Shown: one piece after another, positions 1 through 5,256 of the stretch
How the letters are laid out: every line of letters begins with the position of its first letter
How positions within the stretch are numbered: position 1 is the stretch's first letter
Assembly (NCBI GenBank): GCA_002315275.1
Contig: DCGN01000144.1
Location: forward strand, 1 to 5,256
Length of the DNA stretch: 5,256 nt
Source: Clostridiales bacterium UBA1777
GTDB lineage: Bacteria; Bacillota; Clostridia; Oscillospirales; Oscillospiraceae
Direction: 5' to 3'
Notes under the pieces: model-generated
What the model saw: the letters and a program-made list of their open reading frames with translations, nothing else
Database searches by the model: none
What the model was told of the DNA's origin: nothing
Position numbers and translations under genes: made by a program

Positions 1-678
1 CCCACCAAGAAGAGCCAGGTCTTCTCCACTGCGGCCGACAATCAGACCAGCGTTGAGGTCAACGTTCTGCAGGGTGAGCGCGAGATGGCAGCCTACAACA
101 AGAGCCTCGGCCGCTTCCATCTGGACGGCATCGCTCCGGCACGCCGCGGCGTTCCTCAGATCGAGGTCACCTTCGATATCGACGCAAACGGCATAGTCAA
201 CGTCTCCGCAAAGGATCTCGGCACCGGCAAGGAGCAGCACATCACCATTACCTCCTCCTCCAATATGTCCAAGGATGACATCGACAAGGCTGTCAAGGAA
301 GCCGAGATGTACGCCGCAGAGGATGCAAAGCGCAAGGAAGAGGTCGACGTCCGCAATCAGGGCGACCAGATGGTATACCAGACCGAAAAGACGCTCTCCG
401 AAATGGGCGACAAGCTCGACGCTGCCGATAAGGGCGAGGTCGAGGCAAAGCTCAACGCTCTTAAGGATACCCTCAAGGGCACGGACACCGCAGCCATCAA
501 GGCAGCTACCGAAGAGCTCACTCAGGCCTTCTACAAGGTCTCCGAGAAGATGTATCAGGCAGCAGGAGGCGCACAGGGCGCAGGCTTCGATCCCGGCCAG
601 TACCAGCAGGGCGGCGCTCAGCAGGGCGGCCAGGATTACTACGATGCCGACTATACCGATGTCGACGATAACAAGTAA
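1..678 (+). CDS. dnaK: Chaperone protein DnaK (Hsp70), C-terminal part, 5' end outside the window
   Basis: Hsp70 chaperone that binds exposed hydrophobic stretches of unfolded cytosolic proteins in ATP-driven cycles with DnaJ and GrpE. Frame 1 is open from the first base, and the 225 visible residues align by eye with the DnaK C-terminus. Residues 1-85 are the end of the beta-sandwich substrate-binding domain, with PTKKSQVFSTAADNQ, VLQGERE, NKSLGRFHLDGI and PQIEVTFDIDANGIVNVSAKD. Residues 90-186 form the charged alpha-helical lid (RNQGDQMVYQTEKTL). Residues 187-225 are a Gly/Gln-rich linker and the acidic tail DADYTDVDDNK, the conserved end of Firmicutes DnaK. The ATPase domain and about 415-420 residues are missing only because the window starts here. 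The ATG at 85 is internal (Met29 of the visible part), not a start. TAA is at 676-678. dnaJ follows on the same strand after 98 bases; hrcA and grpE would be expected upstream but cannot be seen. Confidence 0.98.
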   Translation, partial: PTKKSQVFSTAADNQTSVEVNVLQGEREMAAYNKSLGRFHLDGIAPARRGVPQIEVTFDIDANGIVNVSAKDLGTGKEQHITITSSSNMSKDDIDKAVKEAEMYAAEDAKRKEEVDVRNQGDQMVYQTEKTLSEMGDKLDAADKGEVEAKLNALKDTLKGTDTAAIKAATEELTQAFYKVSEKMYQAAGGAQGAGFDPGQYQQGGAQQGGQDYYDADYTDVDDNK

Positions 679-697
679 TTCCCTTTAAAAACAAATA

Positions 698-727
698 ATC
701 AGGCGGGGGAAGCTCCTCCCGCCTGAT
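698..727. promoter_or_regulatory. GC-rich hairpin in the dnaK-dnaJ gap (attenuator, processing or stability element)
   Basis: A perfect 10-bp inverted repeat: the left arm ATCAGGCGGG (698-707) pairs with CCCGCCTGAT (718-727), and 1-2 further pairs are possible towards a loop of about 6-10 bases. On the plus strand no run of T follows (ATTGCTGATTATAAC), so full termination before dnaJ is unlikely. Partial attenuation, a block to RNA decay or a processing site is more plausible, and could set a DnaK:DnaJ ratio in favour of DnaK. On the minus strand the hairpin is followed by TTATTTGTTTTTAAA, a fair U-run, so it could also stop antisense transcription coming from the right. The structure is seen in the sequence; its role is inferred. 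Confidence 0.6.
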
Positions 728-776
728 ATTGCTGATTATAACTTTCCGCGTATGGGCGGAAGATTGGATAACATAT

Positions 777-1922
777 ATGGCAGATAAACGAGATTATTAT
801 GAGGTTTTGGGGCTTCAGAAGGGCGCCTCTGCCGACGAGATAAAAAAAGCATACAGGAAGATAGCCAAGGAGAACCATCCCGACCTTCACCCCGGCGACA
901 AAAAGTGCGAGGAGAAGTTCAAGGAGGCCAACGAGGCTTACGAGATTCTCTCGGATGACGACAAGCGCGCCAAGTATGACCAGTTCGGCCATGCCGCGTT
1001 CGACCCGAGCTACGGCGCGGGAGCGGGCGGCGGAGGCGGAGGGTTCGGCGGCGCGGGCTTCGGCGGCTTCGGAGACCTCGGCGACATATTCGGCGACATA
1101 TTCGGCTTCGGCGGAGGCGGCGCATCGAGAAATCCGAACGCGCCCCGCAGAGGTGACAATGTCGGCGCAAGAGTTGTCATCACGTTTGAGGAATCGGCCT
1201 TCGGCTGCAAGAAGGACGTAAGCGTTCCCATCATCGAAACATGCGATGACTGCAAGGGCACGGGCTGCGCCCCCGGCACGACTCCCGAGGTCTGCTCCAA
1301 CTGCGGCGGCACGGGCTCTGTCCGCACCACTCAGCGCACGCCCTTCGGCATGGCGCAGACGAGCGCACCCTGCCCGAAGTGCAACGGCAAGGGCAAGATA
1401 ATCCATCAGCCCTGCTCCAAGTGCCGCGGCATGGGCAAGATCCGCCGACAGCACAAGATAAACGTGAACATCCCCGCCGGAATCGACGATGAGCAGACCA
1501 TCTCCGTGCGCGGCAAGGGCAATGCCGGAGCAAACGGCGGCCCCGCGGGAGACCTGCTTGTGACGGTCTCCGTCCGTCCGCACTCCAGATTCGAGAGAGA
1601 CGGCAACTCCGTCATCCTCCGGCAGGACATAAGCTACGCTCAGGCAACGCTCGGCGCGGAGATAGAGGTCCCCACGCTTGACGGCCCCGCTCCGCTCCAC
1701 ATCCCCGAGGGCACGCCGACGGGCACCGTCTTCACTATCCGCGGCAAGGGCATCCCATACCTGCGCGGCACGGGCAGAGGCGATCAGTACGTCTCCGTAA
1801 ACGTCACCGTTCCGAAAAACCTGTCCGCCTCTCAGAAGGAGCTTCTCAAGCAGTTCGCCGCATCTATGGGCGAGCTTGACTCCGGCAGCAAGAGCGGCAT
1901 CTTCGGAAAAAAGAAAAGGTAA
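777..1922 (+). CDS. dnaJ: Chaperone protein DnaJ (class A J-domain protein, Hsp40)
   Basis: Cytosolic co-chaperone that delivers unfolded clients to DnaK and stimulates its ATPase. Complete, 381 residues, the usual class A length. The J domain covers about residues 5-70 with the essential HPD at 34-36 and KFKEANEAYEILSD after it. A Gly/Phe-rich linker (about 76-125) carries the tandem GDIFGDIFG at 102-110, matching the conserved DIF motifs of class A proteins. Two zinc sites are built from four intact CxxCxGxG repeats: CDDCKGTG (156-163), CSNCGGTG (173-180), CPKCNGKG (199-206) and CSKCRGMG (213-220). The C-terminal client-binding domains follow, ending in a short basic tail (FGKKKR). The ATG at 777 is chosen because MADKRDYYEVLG is the canonical N-terminus. 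The frame is open further upstream to about 729, but that stretch resembles nothing. The ribosome site is weak (GGAAGA at 758-763, GGA at 766-768). It probably shares a transcript with dnaK. Confidence 0.98.
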   Translation: MADKRDYYEVLGLQKGASADEIKKAYRKIAKENHPDLHPGDKKCEEKFKEANEAYEILSDDDKRAKYDQFGHAAFDPSYGAGAGGGGGGFGGAGFGGFGDLGDIFGDIFGFGGGGASRNPNAPRRGDNVGARVVITFEESAFGCKKDVSVPIIETCDDCKGTGCAPGTTPEVCSNCGGTGSVRTTQRTPFGMAQTSAPCPKCNGKGKIIHQPCSKCRGMGKIRRQHKINVNIPAGIDDEQTISVRGKGNAGANGGPAGDLLVTVSVRPHSRFERDGNSVILRQDISYAQATLGAEIEVPTLDGPAPLHIPEGTPTGTVFTIRGKGIPYLRGTGRGDQYVSVNVTVPKNLSASQKELLKQFAASMGELDSGSKSGIFGKKKR

Positions 1923-1949
1923 AGCCTCAATATACAAAACAAAGCCTCA
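1921..1949 (+). repeat. 9-base direct repeat at the dnaJ stop codon, duplicating the terminator's left arm
   Basis: AAAGCCTCA occurs at 1921-1929, starting inside the dnaJ stop codon, and again at 1941-1949, inside the left arm of the terminator. The inverse sequence is in the right arm (1971-1979). A shorter inverse copy, GAGGCTT, lies at 2063-2069 just past the end of the lipoprotein gene. The first copy could compete with the second for the right arm. It may simply be a trace of local duplication. Confidence 0.5.
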
Positions 1950-1990
1950 CGGTCCGCATGATGCAAACCGTGAGGCTTTGAGTCATTTTT
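1940..1990. terminator. Strong intrinsic terminator between convergent genes, probably bidirectional
   Basis: A perfect 14-bp stem: left arm CAAAGCCTCACGGT (1940-1953), right arm ACCGTGAGGCTTTG (1967-1980), 13-base loop. Within the loop GCATGATGC can add a small inner stem. On the plus strand AGTCATTTTT follows, with five T at 1986-1990, ending dnaJ 18 bases after its stop. On the minus strand the stem runs into TTTTGTATA, also T-rich, so it can end transcripts from the lipoprotein gene about 100 bases after that gene's stop. No other terminator is visible between the two convergent gene groups. Confidence 0.92.
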
Positions 1991-2076
1991 GCCGCAAGAG
2001 CAGAACACTCACCCGTCGGAGCGTTCAGAAATCAATATAAATGCGGCTCGGGGTCAAGCAGGGAGGCTTAAATGCT

Positions 2077-2442
2077 TTATTTTATCGACACGAGCTCGGC
2101 ATCCTCTATCTGTACGGAGTCGGTCTTCGTTTCGCTGTAAATGCCGTTTTTGAGGACTATCGTGCTGCCGACGGCAATGCCTGCCTTCTCAAAGGACATG
2201 AATTCCCCGTCCACGATTATGCCGAAAAGATCGATCGTCGACCCCTCGGCATCCTTCACGAGCACGAGAGCGGGATTCTTGATCTCCGTGACCGTGACCG
2301 TCATAGTCCTGCCGCCGAAGCTGCCTTTTTCATTTAACAACTGCTGTATCGTGATAACGGTGGGATCTGCCTTGTCGGCGCCGCATGCGCAAAGAGACAT
2401 GAGCATAACGGCGATGATGATTACTGCCAATGCTTTTTTCAT
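2077..2442 (-). CDS. Small secreted lipoprotein of unknown function, possible OB-fold domain
   Basis: 121 residues. The N-terminus is a lipoprotein signal peptide: MKK, a hydrophobic stretch (residues 4-17), then the lipobox L17-C18-A19-C20 followed by GADKAD. Cys20 is thus the expected lipidated residue, and the mature protein of about 102 residues should sit on the outer face of the cytoplasmic membrane. The mature part has a pattern of short beta strands (RTMTVTVTEIKN, PALVLVKDAEGSTIDLFGIIV, GSTIVLKNGIYSETKTDSVQIEDAELVSIK). This resembles small OB-fold domains such as those in other bacterial lipoproteins, but that is a guess from strand pattern. The ATG at 2442 is preceded by a G-rich stretch (GGGGGCGG, 4 bases away) instead of a clear ribosome site, and the signal peptide begins properly there. 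It is the last gene of the minus-strand group, 121 bases after the YgjV-like gene, and ends at the shared terminator. I do not recognise a named family. Confidence 0.85.
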   Translation of the reverse strand: MKKALAVIIIAVMLMSLCACGADKADPTVITIQQLLNEKGSFGGRTMTVTVTEIKNPALVLVKDAEGSTIDLFGIIVDGEFMSFEKAGIAVGSTIVLKNGIYSETKTDSVQIEDAELVSIK

Positions 2443-2498
2443 GTTTCCGCCCCCATTATAAGAAGCGTATTGAGCTGTCGGGACTTATATCCATTAAT

Positions 2499-2527
2499 AT
2501 CTTAACACATGGAGTCGGCGATGGCAA
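2499..2527 (-). promoter_or_regulatory. Candidate sigma-A-type promoter for the lipoprotein gene
   Basis: Read on the minus strand, TTGCCA (2527-2522, 5 of 6 matches to the -35 consensus) is separated by 17 bases from TAAGAT (2504-2499, 4 of 6 matches to the -10 consensus). Transcription would begin near 2492, giving a leader of about 50 bases before the ATG at 2442. The location, in the AT-richer 121-base gap between two genes of the same strand, fits. It is a consensus match by eye only. Confidence 0.4.
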
Positions 2528-2563
2528 GAGCTTTTAGGCGAAAATGCACAAATGTCTACAAAT

Positions 2564-3163
2564 TTATGCGCGCTTCTTCTCCCTAATAACGGAAATACTT
2601 GTTGTGATAATTATGATCACGGCTGAGATGCCGCCAACGAAGTTCAAAACCGCGAAATTGAACACACAGTACATCACGTTGCATACGACAAAGGCCAGCT
2701 TGAGCTTCACGGGCTGAGCGGCGTATCTGAATACCGCTATGGAGTATTCAAGATTTGCCATGACGGGCAGAAGACCGACAACGCCTCTGTTGTTCAGAAA
2801 GATGCCGAGGATGACGGGGGCGGCTATGAGGATAAATTCCACGGTTTTGCTTGACTTGCCCCTCATCGCAACGATGTTTCGTGCAACGGCAACGGCGTTT
2901 TGCACCGTGGCGCTGTAGGCGCGAAGCACCATCGAGCTCGCAATATAGAAGACCTGGCTCAGCGTCTGCATGATGAGTATTTTCTTTTGAGTCTTAGCAA
3001 CTCCGCTCAAAGAGTCCGTCACCATCGCGCCGGCGCTTGCGGCGTTGCCGACGATGACGTTTAAAAGACCTGTGCCGCCGTCTCCCACTATGGAGCTTAC
3101 TATCAGCTCGGCAAGCCGGGAGAACAGACCGGCAATGATTTGTAAAATTCCTGATTCGGGCAT
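2564..3163 (-). CDS. YgjV-like multi-pass membrane protein, function unknown
   Basis: 199 residues, very hydrophobic. Likely membrane segments lie at about 62-82, 86-100, 108-123, 127-146, 154-174 and 175-194, ending in a positive tail (REKKRA). The part from about residue 55 onward matches the layout of the YgjV inner-membrane family (Imp-YgjV): KTQKKILIMQTLSQVFYIAS, then LRAYSATVQNAVAVARNIV, then a GVVGLLPVMANLEYSIAVF block and a closing LNFVGGISAVIIIITTSIS segment. No function is established for this family that I know of. The ATG at 3163 is supported by AAGGAAA upstream (AGGA 9 bases before the start). The first 50 residues, amphipathic and rich in Gly/Ala, are not the usual family start. 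The gene follows mnmA after 45 bases with no visible terminator, so it is probably co-transcribed with mnmG-mnmA. Family assignment is from remembered pattern. Confidence 0.7.
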   Translation of the reverse strand: MPESGILQIIAGLFSRLAELIVSSIVGDGGTGLLNVIVGNAASAGAMVTDSLSGVAKTQKKILIMQTLSQVFYIASSMVLRAYSATVQNAVAVARNIVAMRGKSSKTVEFILIAAPVILGIFLNNRGVVGLLPVMANLEYSIAVFRYAAQPVKLKLAFVVCNVMYCVFNFAVLNFVGGISAVIIIITTSISVIREKKRA

Positions 3164-3208
3164 GGTGTTGTTTCCTTTTCTTTCGATAACCCCTTACATA
3201 CTGACGGT

Positions 3209-4204
3209 TTACACGATGAATCCGCCGCCGAGAACTCTGTCGCCCTGATACAAAACTGCGGACTGACCTGCCGCGGGAGCGCGGACGGGCTCCCTGCATT
3301 TTATGCGCACAACGTCCCCGTCGATATATGCGGTGCAGTCGGGCGTTTCCCATTTCGTATGGCGCACGCGGACGCTTGCCGCTATCTCGCCCTCGGGGGG
3401 ATCGATAAGCCAGTTGAAGCTCCTCGCCGTCACGTCGGTCTTGAACGTCTCCTCCCAGAGCGCGAGCTCGATGGAGTTATCCTCACTGTTGATGCGCGAG
3501 ATATAGACCTTTCTTTCTCCGAGAAGTCCCGGACGGCGCTGACCTACGGTATAGCGATGTATGCCCTCGTGCTCGCCGACGACCTCGCCGTGGAACACGA
3601 AGCTTCCCTTGCCGGGCAGAGCGGTGCGGCGGCCGAGCCATGAGATATAGTCCTTGTCCGGGATGAAGCATATCTCCATGCTGTCCGGCTTGTTCGCAAC
3701 GGGGAGATTTAATTCCGCGGCCATTGCGCGTGTCTCCGCCTTTTCATAGCTGCCGAGCGGGAAGATGCATCTCGCGAGCTGCTCGCGCTTCAAACGGCAG
3801 AGCATATAGCTCTGGTCGTTCGAGGGGCGGCCCTTGAAGAGCGCTCCGTTTTCGGCGCGGGCATAGTGCCCCGTGGCGATATATTCCGCGCCGAGCCTGT
3901 CGGCAGCGGCGAGCAGATTCTTGAACTTCACGCTCGGATTGCAGATGATGCAGGGGTTCGGCGTCTCACCGCGGAGATAGCACTCCGTGAACGGCCTGCA
4001 TACGTTTTCCTCAAGCTCTGCCTTGACATCGACTACCTCAAGGGGGATACTCAGAAACTCCGCTGCGTTCTCGGCGCACTCGCGGTCGGCGGCCGACGCG
4101 TTGTCAAGATACAGCCCGTGCACCTCATAGCCCGCCCTGCGCAGGAGTGCGGCGGACACGGCGGAATCCACTCCGCCCGAAAAACCGAGTAAGACCTTCG
4201 TCAT
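3209..4204 (-). CDS. mnmA: tRNA-uridine 2-sulfurtransferase MnmA (tRNA 2-thiouridylase)
   Basis: Cytosolic enzyme that adenylates U34 of tRNA-Lys, -Glu and -Gln with ATP and replaces its 2-oxygen by sulfur, giving s2U34. 331 residues from the chosen start, slightly short for a family of about 350-370. The N-terminal PP-loop ATPase has SGGVDS at 9-14. TPNPCIICN (81-89) holds the catalytic Cys88, TGHYAR is at 111-116 and NDQSYML at 129-135. MEICFIPDKDY (176-186) holds Cys179, the persulfide-carrying partner. YTVGQRRPGLLG (218-229) and a C-terminal beta-barrel with AGQSAVLYQGDRVLGGGFIV (312-331) complete the protein. Starts at GTG 4213, ATG 4210 and ATG 4204 are in frame. The last is preferred because GGAG (4216-4213) lies 8 bases upstream and MTKVLLGFSGGVDS is the usual N-terminus. 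Cys85 gives a CxxC motif where E. coli MnmA has Asp. It lies just downstream of mnmG, whose product modifies the same base. Confidence 0.97.
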   Translation of the reverse strand: MTKVLLGFSGGVDSAVSAALLRRAGYEVHGLYLDNASAADRECAENAAEFLSIPLEVVDVKAELEENVCRPFTECYLRGETPNPCIICNPSVKFKNLLAAADRLGAEYIATGHYARAENGALFKGRPSNDQSYMLCRLKREQLARCIFPLGSYEKAETRAMAAELNLPVANKPDSMEICFIPDKDYISWLGRRTALPGKGSFVFHGEVVGEHEGIHRYTVGQRRPGLLGERKVYISRINSEDNSIELALWEETFKTDVTARSFNWLIDPPEGEIAASVRVRHTKWETPDCTAYIDGDVVRIKCREPVRAPAAGQSAVLYQGDRVLGGGFIV

Positions 4205-4216
4205 CGGCATCACTCC
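4204..4216 (-). promoter_or_regulatory. Stop/start junction of mnmG and mnmA with the mnmA ribosome-binding site
   Basis: On the minus strand the sequence reads GGAG-TGATGCCG-ATG. GGAG (4216-4213) overlaps the last mnmG codons, the mnmG stop TGA is at 4212-4210, and the preferred mnmA ATG is at 4204-4202. A ribosome ending mnmG is only a few bases from the next start, which favours translational coupling. The ATG at 4210 shares its A with the TGA but has almost no room after GGAG. Confidence 0.65.
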
Positions 4217-5256
4217 GTTTCCGCTCTGCGGCTGAGGCGGCGCGCTTCCATGTATATCATCAGCACCGATATGTCGGCGGGGGATACGCCGGAGATGCGG
4301 CTTGCCTGACCGAAGCTTGCGGGGCGGATCTTCTCGAGCTTCTCGCGTGCCTCGATGCGCAGGCCTACGATCTTCTCATAGTCGATATCGGCGGGGATGG
4401 GGAGCTCCTCCATGCGGGTGAACTCCTCTATCTGCTTGAGCTGGCGGCGGATATAGCCGTCATACTTGAGGCGTATCTCGACCTGCTCCGTTATCGCGTG
4501 CGAAAGCGCGGGACGCGTCCTGTCAAACGGCGTCATGTCCGCGTATGCGATCTGCGGGCGGCGTATAAGATCGGCAAGGGACGCGCCGGTCGTGATCGCG
4601 GCCGTACCGCGGGAGGTGAGAACGGCGTTTATCTCTTCCGTCGGAGCAACGTGCGTGTGCTCAAGCCGCTCAAGCTCCGCGTCAACCGCGGCGTATTTAT
4701 CCAAAACGGCCTGATACTGTGCCTCGGAGATGAGACCGATATCGCGGCCGATATGGCTCAGACGCTGATCGGCATTGTCCTGCCGGTGGACGAGTCTGTA
4801 CTCGCTTCGGGAGGTCATCATTCTGTACGGCTCATGCGTGCCCTTCGTCACGAGGTCGTCTATGAGCGTGCCTATATATCCGTCGGAGCGGCGGAGAATC
4901 ATCGGCTCGCGGCCCAGAAGCTTCAGCGCAGCGTTCCCTCCCGCCACGAAGCCCTGCACGGCGGCCTCCTCATAGCCGGACGAGCCGTTGAACTGACCCG
5001 CTCCGTAGAGACCGGATATCTTCTTGCACTCGAGCGTCGGCAGAAGCTCGAGCGGGTCGATGCAGTCGTATTCGATCGCGTAGGCGCATCTTGTCATCTC
5101 GGCGTGCTCAAGCCCCTTGACGGAGTGGAGCATCCGCACCTGTATCTCCTCGGGCATCGAGGAGGAGAAGCCCTGAATGTAAAGCTCCTCGGTGTTCGTG
5201 CCCATCGGCTCAACAAACAGCTGATGGCGCGGCTTGTCCGGGAAGGTCATCACCTT
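4210..5256 (-). CDS. mnmG: tRNA-U34 carboxymethylaminomethyl enzyme MnmG (GidA), C-terminal part, 5' end outside the window
   Basis: FAD-dependent subunit that, with the GTPase MnmE, installs the (carboxymethyl)aminomethyl group on carbon 5 of U34 in certain tRNAs. 348 C-terminal residues are visible, open to the window edge; about 280 N-terminal residues with the Rossmann FAD-binding motif lie outside. The visible start KVMTFPDKPRHQLFVEPMG is the end of the first GidA signature. GLYGAGQFNGSSGYEEAAVQG is the second GidA signature, at about visible residues 82-102. Next come the TKGTHEPYRMMTSRSEYRLVHRQDNAD block and a helical C-terminal region that binds MnmE and tRNA in known structures, with EQVEIRLKYDGYIRRQ and ASRISGVSPADISVLMIYM. 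The end RRLSRRAETE is slightly extended and basic. The GTG at 5253 is internal. No frameshift is seen. The stop at 4210 abuts mnmA, so the two U34-modification genes are likely one operon. mnmE may lie beyond the right edge. Confidence 0.97.
   Translation of the reverse strand, partial: KVMTFPDKPRHQLFVEPMGTNTEELYIQGFSSSMPEEIQVRMLHSVKGLEHAEMTRCAYAIEYDCIDPLELLPTLECKKISGLYGAGQFNGSSGYEEAAVQGFVAGGNAALKLLGREPMILRRSDGYIGTLIDDLVTKGTHEPYRMMTSRSEYRLVHRQDNADQRLSHIGRDIGLISEAQYQAVLDKYAAVDAELERLEHTHVAPTEEINAVLTSRGTAAITTGASLADLIRRPQIAYADMTPFDRTRPALSHAITEQVEIRLKYDGYIRRQLKQIEEFTRMEELPIPADIDYEKIVGLRIEAREKLEKIRPASFGQASRISGVSPADISVLMIYMEARRLSRRAETE

Noticed and set aside
729..776. An upstream extension of dnaJ by 16 residues.
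   Set aside because: The frame is open, but there is no proper start with a ribosome site, and the J domain begins canonically at MADKRDYYEVLG (777). The stretch also overlaps the downstream flank of the intergenic hairpin.
699..1937. A 412-codon open frame on the minus strand covering all of dnaJ.
   Set aside because: It is a mirror of dnaJ's GC-rich codon use: Ala/Arg/Gly-rich composition, no recognisable domain, and it runs through the terminator and hairpin. dnaJ itself is unmistakable.
2035..2041. A TATAAA-like -10 box on the plus strand between the terminator and the lipoprotein gene end.
   Set aside because: There is no acceptable -35 at 16-18 bases upstream (CCGTCG) and no plus-strand gene downstream.
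2041..2337. A 98-codon open frame on the plus strand opposite the lipoprotein gene.
   Set aside because: It has no ribosome site and no recognisable motif. The minus-strand frame has a proper signal peptide and lipobox, which is far better evidence.
2528..2563. A possible terminator after the YgjV-like gene (AAATTTGTAGACATTTGTGCATTTT on the minus strand, in part).
   Set aside because: Only a 3-bp TGT/ACA core with bulged AT flanks can pair, with no stable stem, so it was not called.
2994..3353. A 119-codon Arg-rich minus-strand frame bridging mnmA and the YgjV-like gene.
   Set aside because: Its composition (Arg, His, Ser runs) is typical of an out-of-frame reading, and it overlaps two well-supported genes on the same strand.
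3866..4192. A 108-codon plus-strand frame opposite mnmA.
   Set aside because: It lies wholly inside mnmA's conserved catalytic region on the other strand and has no protein-like features of its own.

Overview
The window looks like an ordinary chromosomal stretch of a Gram-positive anaerobe, most likely a moderately GC-rich member of the class Clostridia (gut Oscillospirales-like). This rests on recalled family resemblance, not on a search. The hints are the DnaK tail (YYDADYTDVDDNK), dnaK followed directly by dnaJ, the Clostridia-like short MnmA with a TPNPCxxCN motif, a small Cys-lipoprotein, and the high G+C with G/C-ending codons. No tRNA or rRNA gene, mobile element, CRISPR array or phage gene was seen.

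Left half, plus strand: the 3' part of dnaK (1-678, entering from the left edge) is followed after 98 bases by a complete dnaJ (777-1922). The gap holds a strong GC-rich hairpin (698-727). dnaJ ends at a strong hairpin terminator (1940-1990) that looks functional in both directions.

Right half, minus strand, read from right to left: mnmG (truncated by the right edge, stop at 4210), mnmA (start most likely at 4204, translationally coupled to mnmG), a YgjV-like membrane protein gene (3163-2564), and a small lipoprotein gene with a possible OB-fold (2442-2077). The last gene is probably served by its own promoter in the 121-base gap before it, because no terminator is visible there. The two gene groups converge on the shared terminator.

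Functionally there are two well-known modules. DnaK/DnaJ is the Hsp70 chaperone with its class A co-chaperone. MnmG and MnmA modify the wobble uridine U34 of tRNAs for Lys, Glu and Gln: MnmG (with MnmE, not in the window) at carbon 5, MnmA by 2-thiolation. The YgjV-like protein and the lipoprotein have no assigned function. I did not find a new multi-gene system. The points most worth a second look are the three-cysteine arrangement in MnmA, the untypical N-terminus of the YgjV-like protein, the uncharacterised lipoprotein, and the RNA structures around dnaJ.
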